A stretch of 57,004 bases of DNA, taken from the NCBI GenBank assembly GCA_964401685.1, contig CAYNZH010000013.1, forward strand, positions 1-57,004, in the 5' to 3' direction. This document shows, one piece after another, positions 8,164-16,427 of this stretch (the stretch's first letter is position 1; each line of letters opens with the position of its first letter). The position numbers were made by a program, and so were the translations under genes. This stretch comes from DASRQK01 sp964401685 (GTDB lineage: Bacteria > Bacteroidota > Bacteroidia > Sphingobacteriales > Sphingobacteriaceae). The notes under the pieces are model-generated. The model saw only the letters and a program-made list of their open reading frames with translations, did no database searches and was not told the origin of the DNA.

Positions 8164-10059
8164 TTAGCGTCCGAAGTCATCCTGGACTCGTACAATGTCC
8201 GATTCTGAGGATGGGTTTTCGGGGTCAGTATGTTGCCAAATCTCGGCAACGACACTCCATTTTTCAAGTCCAACCAAGCGATGTCGCTGGTAGGCGTCAA
8301 TTTCGAGCCGATCACCTTGAGACAGGATAGTCATTTCACCTTCCTCGTCGGTCAAGCTGGTGACTGCCCCCGCTTTGCCCTTAAAAATTCGCCAAATCTC
8401 CCTTCGTCTTTCATGAAATTGCCAGGACAGACGACATTTGGGAGCAATGAGCAACATTTTGCTGCTCACATGAGTTTCTTGTTCTAGTTTTGAAGCTATG
8501 TCCACGCCAAAGTAATGCGTTGCAAAAAGAAGGCTTTGCGCGGGGTCGATGACAAAGTAGCCGCCCCAGGGCCTGGAGTCGTCGACCATCGCGATACGAA
8601 AACCCTGGGTTTCCAGCTCCTTTTTTATAGTTTCGAATATGAGATGGCGTTGTGCGGGTTTTAGACCCATTTTATGCCCCATCTTAAGCATGAATTTCTG
8701 AGCTTCAGTTTTGTTATTCGGGATTTCACCTTCGAGAATGGCCTCGCGAATCGCATTTTTGATCATGCCAATCTTTTTGCCCGGCTTCAGCTGAAAAGTT
8801 TCCATAATATCCTGTCCAGTTACCGGAGGTTGCCAATTGCGAATTTTGTCTCTTTCTTCGACGTCCTTCAGTTTTTGACGAACCAACTCGAAATTGTCCC
8901 TGTATTTTTTCTTTTTAAATTCGTTTTTAGTGGTCACGTCGGCGTGGCAAAGAATCATCAAGCTGTCGATGTCGTCACCCGCCTCAAAGAGCAATCTCCG
9001 AACTGCAGAGTCGGTTACAATTTCCTGGGCCAAAACTATTGGTCTCAAATGTAATAAAACAAGCTTTTGGACAAATTTCATTTTTTCGTTGAGAGGGAGT
9101 TTGAGCTGTGCAAAGAGTTTGGGAACCATCCGAGCTCCTCGATCCTCATGTCCGTGGAAAGTCCAGCCGACCTTGGGGTCAAATTTTTTGGTTGCCGGTT
9201 TTGCAATATCGTGCATGATGGCCGCCCATCTTAACCAAAGACTGTCAGAAACTTGCGCGACATTATCGAGTACTTCCAGGGTATGATAAAAATTGTCCTT
9301 ATGTCCTTTCCCCTGTATGATCTCTACACCGGCCAGCTGAGCCATTTCGGGAAAGATGATAGCCAACAAGCCAGAGTCCATAAGTAGTTTAAAGCCGTAC
9401 GACGGCGTGTCCGAAAGGATGATCTTGTTTAGCTCGTCTATAATTCTTTCTTTCGAAATGATTTTTATACGCTCATGATTCCTGGCCATAGAATCCAGAG
9501 CGTCAGGAGCTATTTTAAAGCCCAGTTGCGAGGCAAAACGAATGGCACGCAACATGCGCAAGGGGTCGTCCGAAAAAGTGGCGTCGGGATCCAGAGGAGT
9601 TTTAATGAGTTTCCTGTCCAAATCTTCTATTCCGCCGAAAGGATCGACCAGCTGGCCGTACGTCTCCCTATTGAGGGAGATCGCCATCGCATTGATCGTG
9701 AAATCCCGGCGATTCTGGTCATCTTCCAGGCTTCCATCTTCGACAATAGGATTGCGGGAGTCACTGCGGTAGGATTCCTTGCGGGCACCGACAAATTCAA
9801 TTTGCAGACCGTCGTAAACCAACATCGCCGTGCCAAAACGCTTGTAGACCGCGACGTCCACGCCGAGCACCGCGCCGACGGAATTTGCAAATGCAATCCC
9901 TGAGCCTACTACGACCAGGTCAACATCTTTTTTGAAATCCCTCCCCAGCAACTTGTCCCGAACGAAGCCGCCGATGACGTAGCAGGGGAGTTTCTGATCA
10001 TCAGCGAGACGACCAATAATTTCAAAAACCGGATGTTGCAAAAAACCTTTTTCTATCAT
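8164..10059 (-). CDS. CCA tRNA nucleotidyltransferase fused to a mannose-6-P-isomerase-type cupin
   Basis: The N-terminal part (about residues 1-480 of 631) is a class II CCA-adding enzyme/poly(A) polymerase: YVIGGFVRDKLLG followed by DVDLVV (metal-binding DxD), RRDFTINAMA, DPFGGIEDLDRK, DDPLRMLRAIRFASQLGF, then an HD domain with WAAIMHDIAKPATK and GHEDRGARM. It builds or repairs the 3' CCA of tRNAs. The last 141 residues (8167-8589) are a different fold: RPWGGYFVID, then RLSWQFHERRREIWRIFKG and QRHRLVGLEKW, ending IVRVQDDFGR. This matches type II phosphomannose-isomerase cupins, keeping the Q-x-H-x-x-R-x-E-x-W pattern. No stop separates the parts. An internal ATG at 8587-8589 could give a free cupin. 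ATG 10059 was chosen over a TTG at 10071 because of the -7 box. Confidence 0.9.
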   Translation of the reverse strand: MIEKGFLQHPVFEIIGRLADDQKLPCYVIGGFVRDKLLGRDFKKDVDLVVVGSGIAFANSVGAVLGVDVAVYKRFGTAMLVYDGLQIEFVGARKESYRSDSRNPIVEDGSLEDDQNRRDFTINAMAISLNRETYGQLVDPFGGIEDLDRKLIKTPLDPDATFSDDPLRMLRAIRFASQLGFKIAPDALDSMARNHERIKIISKERIIDELNKIILSDTPSYGFKLLMDSGLLAIIFPEMAQLAGVEIIQGKGHKDNFYHTLEVLDNVAQVSDSLWLRWAAIMHDIAKPATKKFDPKVGWTFHGHEDRGARMVPKLFAQLKLPLNEKMKFVQKLVLLHLRPIVLAQEIVTDSAVRRLLFEAGDDIDSLMILCHADVTTKNEFKKKKYRDNFELVRQKLKDVEERDKIRNWQPPVTGQDIMETFQLKPGKKIGMIKNAIREAILEGEIPNNKTEAQKFMLKMGHKMGLKPAQRHLIFETIKKELETQGFRIAMVDDSRPWGGYFVIDPAQSLLFATHYFGVDIASKLEQETHVSSKMLLIAPKCRLSWQFHERRREIWRIFKGKAGAVTSLTDEEGEMTILSQGDRLEIDAYQRHRLVGLEKWSVVAEIWQHTDPENPSSESDIVRVQDDFGR

Positions 10060-10068
10060 GGTAATTTG

Positions 10069-10076
10069 CAAAAATA
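10069..10076 (-). promoter_or_regulatory. -7 box of the CCA enzyme gene
   Basis: Minus-strand TATTTTTG, 9 nt before the ATG at 10059, in the 41-nt gap after pdxA. It suggests the CCA-cupin gene is transcribed at least partly on its own. No -33 element seen. Confidence 0.45.
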
Positions 10077-10100
10077 AGGAAATTTTGGTGTTTGTGTCGA

Positions 10101-11159
10101 TTAATCTCTATCTCTTGATAATTTCCGGATAACCAGAGGTTTTTCACTGAGAACGGCTTGTTCCCGCCTTTTTTTAACAATGTGCGTCGCAAGGAAAAGC
10201 GCTTCTCTGAAGGACTGTTCGGAAGCCACGCCTTTTCCACTTATGTCATAGGCCGTCCCGTGGTCAGGCGAGGTGCGTACCACAGGGAGTCCAGCGGTAA
10301 AATTAACACCACTGCGCATCGCAATATGCTTAAATGGGATCAGACCCTGATCGTGATACATGGCAAGAACACCATCGAACTGCTTGTAGGTGTCGCCGGC
10401 AAAAAATGCGTCGGCTGCATAAGGACCAAAGCAAAGCAAGCCCTCCTGTTGTTGCAATTGTTCGACGGTTGGTCTAATGATTTCCTCATCTTCCTGTCCA
10501 ATCAAACCTTGGTCTCCCGCATGGGGATTGAGTCCCAAAACTGCGATTTTAGGTTTGCGAATCCAAAAATCCTGTTTGAGACTTTGATTGAGCAGGCGCA
10601 GTTTTGCTCTGAGCTTCTCGGCCGTGATTTGCCCGGCAACCTCGCCTACAGGAACATGGCCAGAGACCAATGCCACTCTAAGTTCATCGTGGACCATCAG
10701 CATCAAGACATCCTCAGCTCCCGTCCGGGCCTGCAGGTACTCCGTGTGGCCGGGAAACTCAAATCCCTCCCGCTGAATATTTTGCTTATTTATTGGAGCT
10801 GTGACCAACGCATCGATTTTGCCGTCGACCAGGTCTTGAGTTGCTCTTTCCAGGGAAAGAAAAGCAAATTTTCCACCTTCTTCCGTCTGCTCGCCCAACT
10901 GAATGTTGACATTTTCGTCCCAACAATTGATCATATTGGCTCGACTTGGATTTGCCTGTTCTGGTTCCGTCACAATATTAAAGCTAAAGTCATGGATTCC
11001 CAGTGCTTTGCGATGAAAGGAAGCGACCTTTGAGTGACCATACACTATCGGGGTGAAAAACTGATTGACCTTGCCGTCCATCAACGTTTTGATGATCACT
11101 TCAAGGCCAATCCCATTAATATCCCCAACCGAAATTCCGATTTTTAGCTTCTCCGACAT
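10101..11159 (-). CDS. pdxA: 4-hydroxythreonine-4-phosphate dehydrogenase
   Basis: NAD-dependent oxidation and decarboxylation of 4-phosphohydroxy-L-threonine in the DXP-dependent branch of pyridoxal phosphate synthesis. 352 residues, slightly longer than the E. coli enzyme (329). Seen: IGISVGDINGIGLEVI at the N-terminus, EFPGHTEYLQ and GLNPHAGDQGLIGQE, the metal-binding segment AMYHDQGLIPFKH, and GLPVVRTSPDHGTAYDISGKG. ispF at 26429 belongs to the MEP pathway, which shares DXP, consistent with an organism using DXP for both isoprenoids and vitamin B6. No exact TAnnTTTG box lies directly upstream, although a near match is present. Confidence 0.95.
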   Translation of the reverse strand: MSEKLKIGISVGDINGIGLEVIIKTLMDGKVNQFFTPIVYGHSKVASFHRKALGIHDFSFNIVTEPEQANPSRANMINCWDENVNIQLGEQTEEGGKFAFLSLERATQDLVDGKIDALVTAPINKQNIQREGFEFPGHTEYLQARTGAEDVLMLMVHDELRVALVSGHVPVGEVAGQITAEKLRAKLRLLNQSLKQDFWIRKPKIAVLGLNPHAGDQGLIGQEDEEIIRPTVEQLQQQEGLLCFGPYAADAFFAGDTYKQFDGVLAMYHDQGLIPFKHIAMRSGVNFTAGLPVVRTSPDHGTAYDISGKGVASEQSFREALFLATHIVKKRREQAVLSEKPLVIRKLSRDRD

Positions 11160-11224
11160 TAATTGTTTCTATTTTGTTCGATTCAAAATTAACAAAATAT
11201 AGGAGGAATTTACATTTTTATGAA

Positions 11225-12787
11225 TTATTCCTCGCACTTCAGTCCCTGCGACGTCATCATCCATATCGTGCGGTCATAATGTGCACCGTGGTTGCCGCGA
11301 AAAGCATTTCGACACTGTCTGTAGGGGAGATCTCTGAGGTACCGACTCAACTCATTTGATATAGTCAATGGAGTTCCCACGGGAATATTCAGTTGCAAGT
11401 GGACTTCCTGACCCCGATACAATTCGTTTTGCTGTATCTGGGGATGGCTGTCAAAGATCAAGTGTCCGCCGTTTTGTTCCAGACGATAGGTCAGCCTTTC
11501 GATGTGTTGTGACGCTTCCTCGAAGGTCGATCCTCGGGAGCTAAAATGATAGTCCACTGAGGGCTGATCCGTAGAGTCAACGGGCACAATGCGTATGCTG
11601 ATCGTGTTGTAATCGAGAAAATTATCATTATTTATCGTTCGGATCCGTCTGCGAATTCCTGTTTCCGTTGCTTGACTATCCACAAGGTGGGTGATGCGGC
11701 TGTCATTCAGAGACAAGACATAGGCAGGTTCAGAGCTAAGCGTCATCTGCTCGACTATTGTACTTTCTTGTCTGAAGCCCTTGGCAGTACGAACCGCGTA
11801 TACCGTTGTCACACCGATCGCGATCAACCAAATAGCGAAAAGCGTGAAATTTACGTATTTACCCATAAATTGCTTTTCAAAAAGAATACGCAAGATAATG
11901 CCTATTAAAGCTATTAACGGAATAGCAACCACTACCAAGGCGCTGGCCAGCAGGTTCATCCGAATTTCCGGCTCTATGACGTTAAGGGGAAACATCGCCA
12001 TTTCACGGTTCGCCCCCAGGAGCTCAAAACTAGCAAATATGCTTATAATCAGCGTGATCAATCCAATACAAATGCCCGCCACGAAGATCACGCCTATTGC
12101 TTTGGCCAAAAATACAACCACTTTTGTTAGCGCATGACCGACGGAGTCAAGGAAGTTTCTAGCCTTTCCTCCGCCTTCGGAAAAATTTGTCCGGAGGCCC
12201 TCCATTTCCTCCTGAAAATTGCGTTGGAAATTTTGCAAATTGGGCGCTTCCCCGCGCATTGCCATGCGGTCTGCCCGCGTACGAGCGGCTGGAACTACGA
12301 TCCAAAGAATGATATATACCAAAAGTCCTGTTCCCCAAAAAATAAAGAGCAGCAAGAAAAGCAGGCGTACCCAACGAGACTCCATTCCGAAATAATGACC
12401 CAGACCGCTACAAACACCACCGAGAAAGCGGTCGTCCATATCACGCATCAGTTTTCTCTGAATAGTTTCGTAGGTAGGCTCATAGAATGCCTCTCGGTTT
12501 GCATCTTCCGTACCTGCAGTTTCATCGGAGAAGTCACTTACTCGGCCCATTTGGGCGATGATTTCCTGCACATCCAATGAAGTGATGACTTCTTTTTTGC
12601 CCGCAGAAAGCCGTTCAGAAAACATCTCTGCAATACGATTTTCTATATCGCCTACGATTTCATGGCTATCGACCGAATGTCCAAAGTGCCTTTTAACATC
12701 AATCATATAGGTACGCAGCTGATCGTATGCTTCTTCCTCTATGTGAAAAACGATCCCGTTTATATTGATAATGATTGTTTTGTTCAT
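11225..12787 (-). CDS. PspC-domain membrane protein
   Basis: 520 residues. The N-terminal 100 residues form a soluble region with ITSLDVQEIIAQMGRVSDF. A PspC domain follows (about 112-170): RKLMRDMDDRFLGGVCSGLGHYFG, then a transmembrane hairpin VRLLFLLLFIFWGTGLLVYIILWIVVPA. More membrane segments lie at about 225-250, 275-300 and 315-335. The C-terminal 170 residues look extracytoplasmic and end with a Cys near the terminus. PspC proteins are inner-membrane stress sensors. In Bacteroidota a gene of this form commonly follows a padR regulator, as here, with a 30-nt gap. The target of the signal is unknown. The stop is followed by a 65-nt gap to the pdxA start, with no obvious terminator. Confidence 0.85.
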   Translation of the reverse strand: MNKTIIININGIVFHIEEEAYDQLRTYMIDVKRHFGHSVDSHEIVGDIENRIAEMFSERLSAGKKEVITSLDVQEIIAQMGRVSDFSDETAGTEDANREAFYEPTYETIQRKLMRDMDDRFLGGVCSGLGHYFGMESRWVRLLFLLLFIFWGTGLLVYIILWIVVPAARTRADRMAMRGEAPNLQNFQRNFQEEMEGLRTNFSEGGGKARNFLDSVGHALTKVVVFLAKAIGVIFVAGICIGLITLIISIFASFELLGANREMAMFPLNVIEPEIRMNLLASALVVVAIPLIALIGIILRILFEKQFMGKYVNFTLFAIWLIAIGVTTVYAVRTAKGFRQESTIVEQMTLSSEPAYVLSLNDSRITHLVDSQATETGIRRRIRTINNDNFLDYNTISIRIVPVDSTDQPSVDYHFSSRGSTFEEASQHIERLTYRLEQNGGHLIFDSHPQIQQNELYRGQEVHLQLNIPVGTPLTISNELSRYLRDLPYRQCRNAFRGNHGAHYDRTIWMMTSQGLKCEE

Positions 12788-12817
12788 TTTTTTAAAGATA
12801 AATATCTAATAATTCGT

Positions 12818-13189
12818 TTATTGATCCTGTGATGGGTTGTTGTCGCTTTCGGTGTAATTTTGCCTCCCCTCCAGAGACGTTTGCACGGCGTGGACGAGTT
12901 CCTCCCAGGTGTTATCCAATTTTTTTAGGACTTCCATCCCTTCCTTGGTAATTTCGAAATACTTACGCGGCGGACCTGAAGTGGATTCCTTCCACACGTA
13001 GCTTAGAAGCCCGTTGTTTTTCAGTCGCGTCAACAAGGGGTAAAGCGTACCTTCGACCACCAGCAATTTAGCTCTTTTGAGTTCGGCGATGATGTCTGAA
13101 GCGTAAATCTCACCTCTCGAGATGATAGAAAGGATGCAATATTCCAGAATCCCTTTCCTCATTTGGGTTTGTGTGTTGTCTACTATCAT
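12818..13189 (-). CDS. PadR-family transcriptional repressor
   Basis: Winged-helix regulator, 123 residues from ATG 13189. Seen: MRKGILEYCILSIISRGEIYASDIIAEL, the recognition and wing region VEGTLYPLLTRLKNNGLLSYVW and PPRKYFEITKEG, then a short C-terminal dimerisation helix (WEELVHAVQ). The GTLYPLLTRL signature is diagnostic for PadR. In this phylum such genes pair with a PspC gene, which is directly downstream. An in-frame upstream ATG (13225) is unlikely because it would lie upstream of the -7 box. A palindrome in the promoter suggests autoregulation, the usual behaviour of PadR proteins. Confidence 0.92.
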   Translation of the reverse strand: MIVDNTQTQMRKGILEYCILSIISRGEIYASDIIAELKRAKLLVVEGTLYPLLTRLKNNGLLSYVWKESTSGPPRKYFEITKEGMEVLKKLDNTWEELVHAVQTSLEGRQNYTESDNNPSQDQ

Positions 13190-13193
13190 ATTG

Positions 13194-13235
13194 CAAAGAT
13201 ATATGTTTTGGTTGGTATTATGCAATACATAGTAT
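13194..13235 (-). promoter_or_regulatory. padR promoter with overlapping palindrome
   Basis: Minus-strand TATCTTTG (13194-13201) is a -7 box ending 4 nt before the padR ATG. TTG at 13223-13225 lies 21 nt upstream as -33. An imperfect palindrome, arms GTATTATG (13215-13222) and CATAGTAT (13228-13235) around CAATA, has 6 of 8 paired positions and covers the -33 element. PadR operators are known to be ATGT/ACAT-type dyads. Confidence 0.55.
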
Positions 13236-13396
13236 TCGGTGAAGTTTTAAAGTGCTGGTAATCAACGGGAAAATTTTCAATTTTCTTTGATGACAACTGG
13301 TTTTAGGCAATAAAATTAGGAAAGCAGAAGGCTAGACGCTAAAACGGTGTGAAAGTAGGGGAAGGAAATCCGAGCGGGGCGCTCAGAGCAAATTGG

Positions 13397-13436
13397 AAAA
13401 CAAGCACCGACCCGGCCTGCGACCAGGCGGTGCTTG
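13397..13436 (-). terminator. Terminator after the OmpA-family gene
   Basis: Perfect 9-bp stem CAAGCACCG / CGGTGCTTG (13401-13409 and 13428-13436), followed on the minus strand by four U (13397-13400). It lies 10 nt past the stop of the OmpA-family gene. The remaining 13237-13396 stretch shows nothing I can assign. Confidence 0.75.
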
Positions 13437-13446
13437 CTTAAAAGCA

Positions 13447-14334
13447 TTAATTATCTTCGACCGGCCCGGTTTCAGGCGCTTGATCGATCAACTCCATAAA
13501 CTGATCCAATTTTGGCGTAATGATGATCTGCGTACGTCGATTACGGGATTTACCCGCTTCTGTATTGTTGTCAGCAATAGGATTGTATTGTCCGCGACCA
13601 CCTGCGGTCAGGCGCTTAGGATCTACACCATACGTGTTCTGTAAGGCTTGAACGACAGAAGAAGCTCGCAGCACACTCAGATCCCAATTGTTCCGGATAT
13701 TCGTTTGCTTGATCGGAACCGTGTCGGTATTACCTTCGACCAAGACATCGTAGTCCTTATAATCAAGAATGATCTTCGCGATCTTGGACAGTGTTTCGCC
13801 GGCGGTGCTGGAAATCTCGTAGCTTCCGGATCTGTACAGCATATTGTCGGAAAGTGAAATATAAACCACACCTTTTAGTACTTGGACATCCACATCACGC
13901 AATTCATCCCGGCTCAAAGACCGCGTCAAACGATTGGTGAGGACCATATTGAGTGAGTCGCTCTTGTTCTTTGTGTTGACAAGATGTTGTATGTACCTGT
14001 TTGATGCATTGATTTCATCCACGAGTTTGGAAATGTTTACGTTACCCTGCGTGTTTTGGTTGATACTCCGGTCCAGCGTGTGTTGTAGCGCAGCCAGGGA
14101 TTTTTTCAGAGATTCGTTGTTCGCTCTTTCCGTGGCCAATAACTCCTCGAGGCTTTTTATTCGTACTTTACTTGCCGAAAGATCACTCTGACTTTCCTGG
14201 AGATTTCGCTGAAGCTGCTCATGCCGAGACTGCAAATCCTGATGTGTTGCCTGCAATTCGGTAAACTGCTTTTTCCCGACGCACCCAGAAAAAACGAGCG
14301 CCCCCGCTACTATTATTAGACTTATTTTCTTCAT
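13447..14334 (-). CDS. OmpA/MotB-family lipoprotein with coiled coil
   Basis: 295 residues from ATG 14334. Signal peptide with lipobox-like FSGC (Cys18), then a coiled coil (about 24-125) rich in Gln, Leu and Ser, then an OmpA_C peptidoglycan-binding domain (about 170-280) with VLVEGNTDTVPI, NWDLSVLRASSVV, RLTAGGRGQYNP and NRRTQIIITP. It probably tethers the outer membrane to the wall. The coiled-coil plus OmpA layout resembles MotB-like or Pal-like envelope proteins in Bacteroidota; stator function is unlikely, since there is no membrane helix with the MotB Asp. It is divergent from argD and closes with a good terminator. An upstream in-frame start at 14418 was rejected because the signal peptide begins at 14334. 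Confidence 0.88.
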   Translation of the reverse strand: MKKISLIIVAGALVFSGCVGKKQFTELQATHQDLQSRHEQLQRNLQESQSDLSASKVRIKSLEELLATERANNESLKKSLAALQHTLDRSINQNTQGNVNISKLVDEINASNRYIQHLVNTKNKSDSLNMVLTNRLTRSLSRDELRDVDVQVLKGVVYISLSDNMLYRSGSYEISSTAGETLSKIAKIILDYKDYDVLVEGNTDTVPIKQTNIRNNWDLSVLRASSVVQALQNTYGVDPKRLTAGGRGQYNPIADNNTEAGKSRNRRTQIIITPKLDQFMELIDQAPETGPVEDN

Positions 14335-14402
14335 AACCTTAATTTTTACATGTTTCTCTAAAGGATTATCAACAACTGTTCCATAAATATGCGGATTTGG
14401 CG

Positions 14403-14410
14403 TATATTTG
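14403..14410 (+). promoter_or_regulatory. -7 box of the arginine operon
   Basis: TATATTTG, 34 nt upstream of argD ATG. No TTG at the expected -33 position. An 8-bp palindrome AAACGTTT (about 14434-14441) sits just before the start codon; I cannot assign a regulator. Confidence 0.55.
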
Positions 14411-14444
14411 CTGATCACTGTTTAGTCAAAAGCAAACGTTTACA

Positions 14445-15578
14445 ATGGATTTATTTGAGGTGTATACGATTAATCCAATCGAAATTACACGCGGAGAAGG
14501 TAGCCTGATTTGGGATAAGGATGGTCAAGAGTATTTGGATATGTATGGTGGTCACGCAGTGATTTCTATAGGTCATTCTCACCCACACTACGTAAAAGCG
14601 CTGACCTCTCAACTGCGAAAGCTTGGGTTTTATTCGAACTCTGTGGAAATTCCTCTGCAAAAGGAACTTGCTAGCCTGTTGGGTGAGATCTCTGGAAAAC
14701 CTGATTTCAAATTGTTTTTGTGCAATTCAGGCGCTGAGGCCAATGAGAATGCATTGAAACTAGCCTCCTTTCACAATGGGAGGAAGAAAATCGTTGCTTT
14801 TGAAGGGTCATTTCATGGAAGGACTTCTTTGGCCGTTGCTGCAACGCACAACCCAAAAATCTGTGCTCCCGTCAACGAAACGCCTAATGTGATCTTTCTT
14901 CCCTTCAATGATGTGCAAGCATTAGAAGCTGTGTTTGCGGCTCAGGGCAAAGAGATTTCCTCAGTTATCGTCGAAGGCATACAAGGAATCGGAGGTATCC
15001 GGGTGGCATCACGGGACTTCCTGGCCAAGATCCGGGAACTTACTCACCAATATGGGGCGGTGTTTATCGCTGATTCCGTACAGTGTGGCTACGGGCGATC
15101 GGGACGATTTTTCTCTATTGACGACACGGGTGTCGATGCGGATATCTATACTCTGGCCAAAGGAATGGGCAATGGCTTTCCTATAGGCGGGCTCGCGATC
15201 GGCCCACAGTTCCAAGCAACGAAAGGTATGTTAGGGACGACTTTTGGCGGAAATCATCTCGCCTGCGCTGCTGCGATCGCTGTTCTTGAAGTTATGAAGG
15301 AGGAGAGCTTGATTCAAAATGCACAAAATATAGGTGAATATCTCGTGGGGGAATTGCGCAAATTCTCTGCGCCACTAGAAATCAGGGGCAAGGGACTCAT
15401 GATCGGGATACAGCTGCCACCAGAATGGGCTCATTTGAGAAAAGAACTTCTCGAACAACACAGCATCTTTACTGGGGAAGCAGGCCCTCAAGTGATACGT
15501 TTATTGCCCGCCCTCAACCTTTCCAAAGCGCACGCGGATCGCTTTCTGAACGCATTTGATCAATTGACCAAAAATTAA
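14445..15578 (+). CDS. argD: Acetyl/succinylornithine aminotransferase
   Basis: PLP-dependent class III aminotransferase that converts N-acyl-glutamate semialdehyde to N-acyl-ornithine. 377 residues. Seen: YLDMYGGHAVISIGHSHP, FLCNSGAEANENALKLA (phosphate-binding turn), FEGSFHGRTSLAVAAT, ADSVQCGYGRSG, and the Schiff-base Lys239 in YTLAKGMGNGFPIGG, then GTTFGGNHLACAAA. Most members have DEVQ where this has DSVQ; the Asp that contacts the PLP ring nitrogen is kept. It is first of four arg genes, followed by the carbamoyltransferase after 27 nt. Other class III transaminases (ornithine, GABA) are possible on sequence alone; context settles it. Confidence 0.93.
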   Translation: MDLFEVYTINPIEITRGEGSLIWDKDGQEYLDMYGGHAVISIGHSHPHYVKALTSQLRKLGFYSNSVEIPLQKELASLLGEISGKPDFKLFLCNSGAEANENALKLASFHNGRKKIVAFEGSFHGRTSLAVAATHNPKICAPVNETPNVIFLPFNDVQALEAVFAAQGKEISSVIVEGIQGIGGIRVASRDFLAKIRELTHQYGAVFIADSVQCGYGRSGRFFSIDDTGVDADIYTLAKGMGNGFPIGGLAIGPQFQATKGMLGTTFGGNHLACAAAIAVLEVMKEESLIQNAQNIGEYLVGELRKFSAPLEIRGKGLMIGIQLPPEWAHLRKELLEQHSIFTGEAGPQVIRLLPALNLSKAHADRFLNAFDQLTKN

Positions 15579-15605
15579 TCTGCCGCGACACTGAAATTTA
15601 GACAC

Positions 15606-16427
15606 ATGAAACAGTTTTTTTCTGTAAAAAATATTGAAACCCCGCTTGGAGATGTGATACAAGAGGCTTTGGANNNNNNNNNNNNNNNNNNNNNNNNNNN
15701 NNNNNNNNNNNNNNNNNNNNNNNNNNNNNNNNNNNNNNNNNNNNNNNNNNNNNNNNNNNNNNNNNNNNNNNNNGGCCTAAGGTCCTTTCCTAAGCTGAAA
15801 GACCGTGAAGAAGATTACAGCGAGGATTTTTTTCGTAAATTTACCGAGTATGCGGGTGTGCCCGTAATCAGTCTGGAAAGCGCTACCCGCCATCCCTTAC
15901 AAAGTTTGACCGACCTGATCACGATTACAGAGCATGCTCCAACGGACAGAAAGCCGAAAGTCCTGCTCGCCTGGGCGCCACATATCAAAGCTTTACCTCA
16001 GGCTGTACCAAATTCCTTTGCTGAATGGATGCTGGAAGCGCAGGCGCAAAACAGGGTCGATTTTTCTATTGCCCATCCAGAAGGATACGCATTAAAAGGA
16101 GAGTTCATGGAGGGCGCGAACATCTACCACGATCTGGACCAAGCTCTTGTCGATGTAGATTTCGTTTACGTGAAAAACTGGTCTTCTTACGAGGACTACG
16201 GAAGTCTGCCGAAGGTGCAGGGTAACTGGATGTTGGATGAACAGCGATTGTCCCGTAGCCCTGAGGCCAAAATTCTCCACTGTTTGCCGGTGCGCAGGGA
16301 CCTGGAACTTTCCGCGGCCCTAATGGATGGTCCCCGTAGTTTGGTCGTCAAACAGGCCTCTAACCGTGTGTGGGCCGCACAAGTTGTATTGAAAAGCATT
16401 CTAGAGCAATTAAATAAGCAAATATGA
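15606..16427 (+). CDS. argF': N-acyl-L-ornithine carbamoyltransferase, interrupted by a sequence gap
   Basis: Carbamoyltransferase of the acetyl/succinylornithine type found in Bacteroidota and Xanthomonas. Seen: GLRSFPKLKDREEDY, ESATRHPLQSLTDLITI, PHIKALPQAVPNSFAEWM and the proline loop HCLPVRRDLE. These match the B. fragilis succinylornithine enzyme more than ordinary ornithine carbamoyltransferase. A run of 100 N (15674-15773) removes the carbamoyl-phosphate loop and the residue that separates acetyl from succinyl substrate specificity. From the family length (about 318) the real missing piece should be near 250 nt, so the apparent open frame across the Ns is a coincidence of placeholder length. 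It overlaps argB by 4 nt (ATGA). Confidence 0.88.
   Translation: MKQFFSVKNIETPLGDVIQEALXXXXXXXXXXXXXXXXXXXXXXXXXXXXXXXXXXGLRSFPKLKDREEDYSEDFFRKFTEYAGVPVISLESATRHPLQSLTDLITITEHAPTDRKPKVLLAWAPHIKALPQAVPNSFAEWMLEAQAQNRVDFSIAHPEGYALKGEFMEGANIYHDLDQALVDVDFVYVKNWSSYEDYGSLPKVQGNWMLDEQRLSRSPEAKILHCLPVRRDLELSAALMDGPRSLVVKQASNRVWAAQVVLKSILEQLNKQI
15674..15773. other. Assembly gap (100 N) in argF'
   Basis: Exactly 100 N, a placeholder. Flanks show no shared sequence. Comparison with family length suggests that more than 100 bases are missing. Confidence 0.99.

Noticed and set aside
10158..11033. Long open frame (291 codons) on the plus strand
   Set aside because: Lies wholly antisense to pdxA, which has all family motifs. 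The frame has no recognisable domain.
13237..13396. Possible small gene or RNA in the padR-OmpA intergenic region
   Set aside because: No start with usable length, no promoter box and no hairpin apart from the terminator at 13397-13436.
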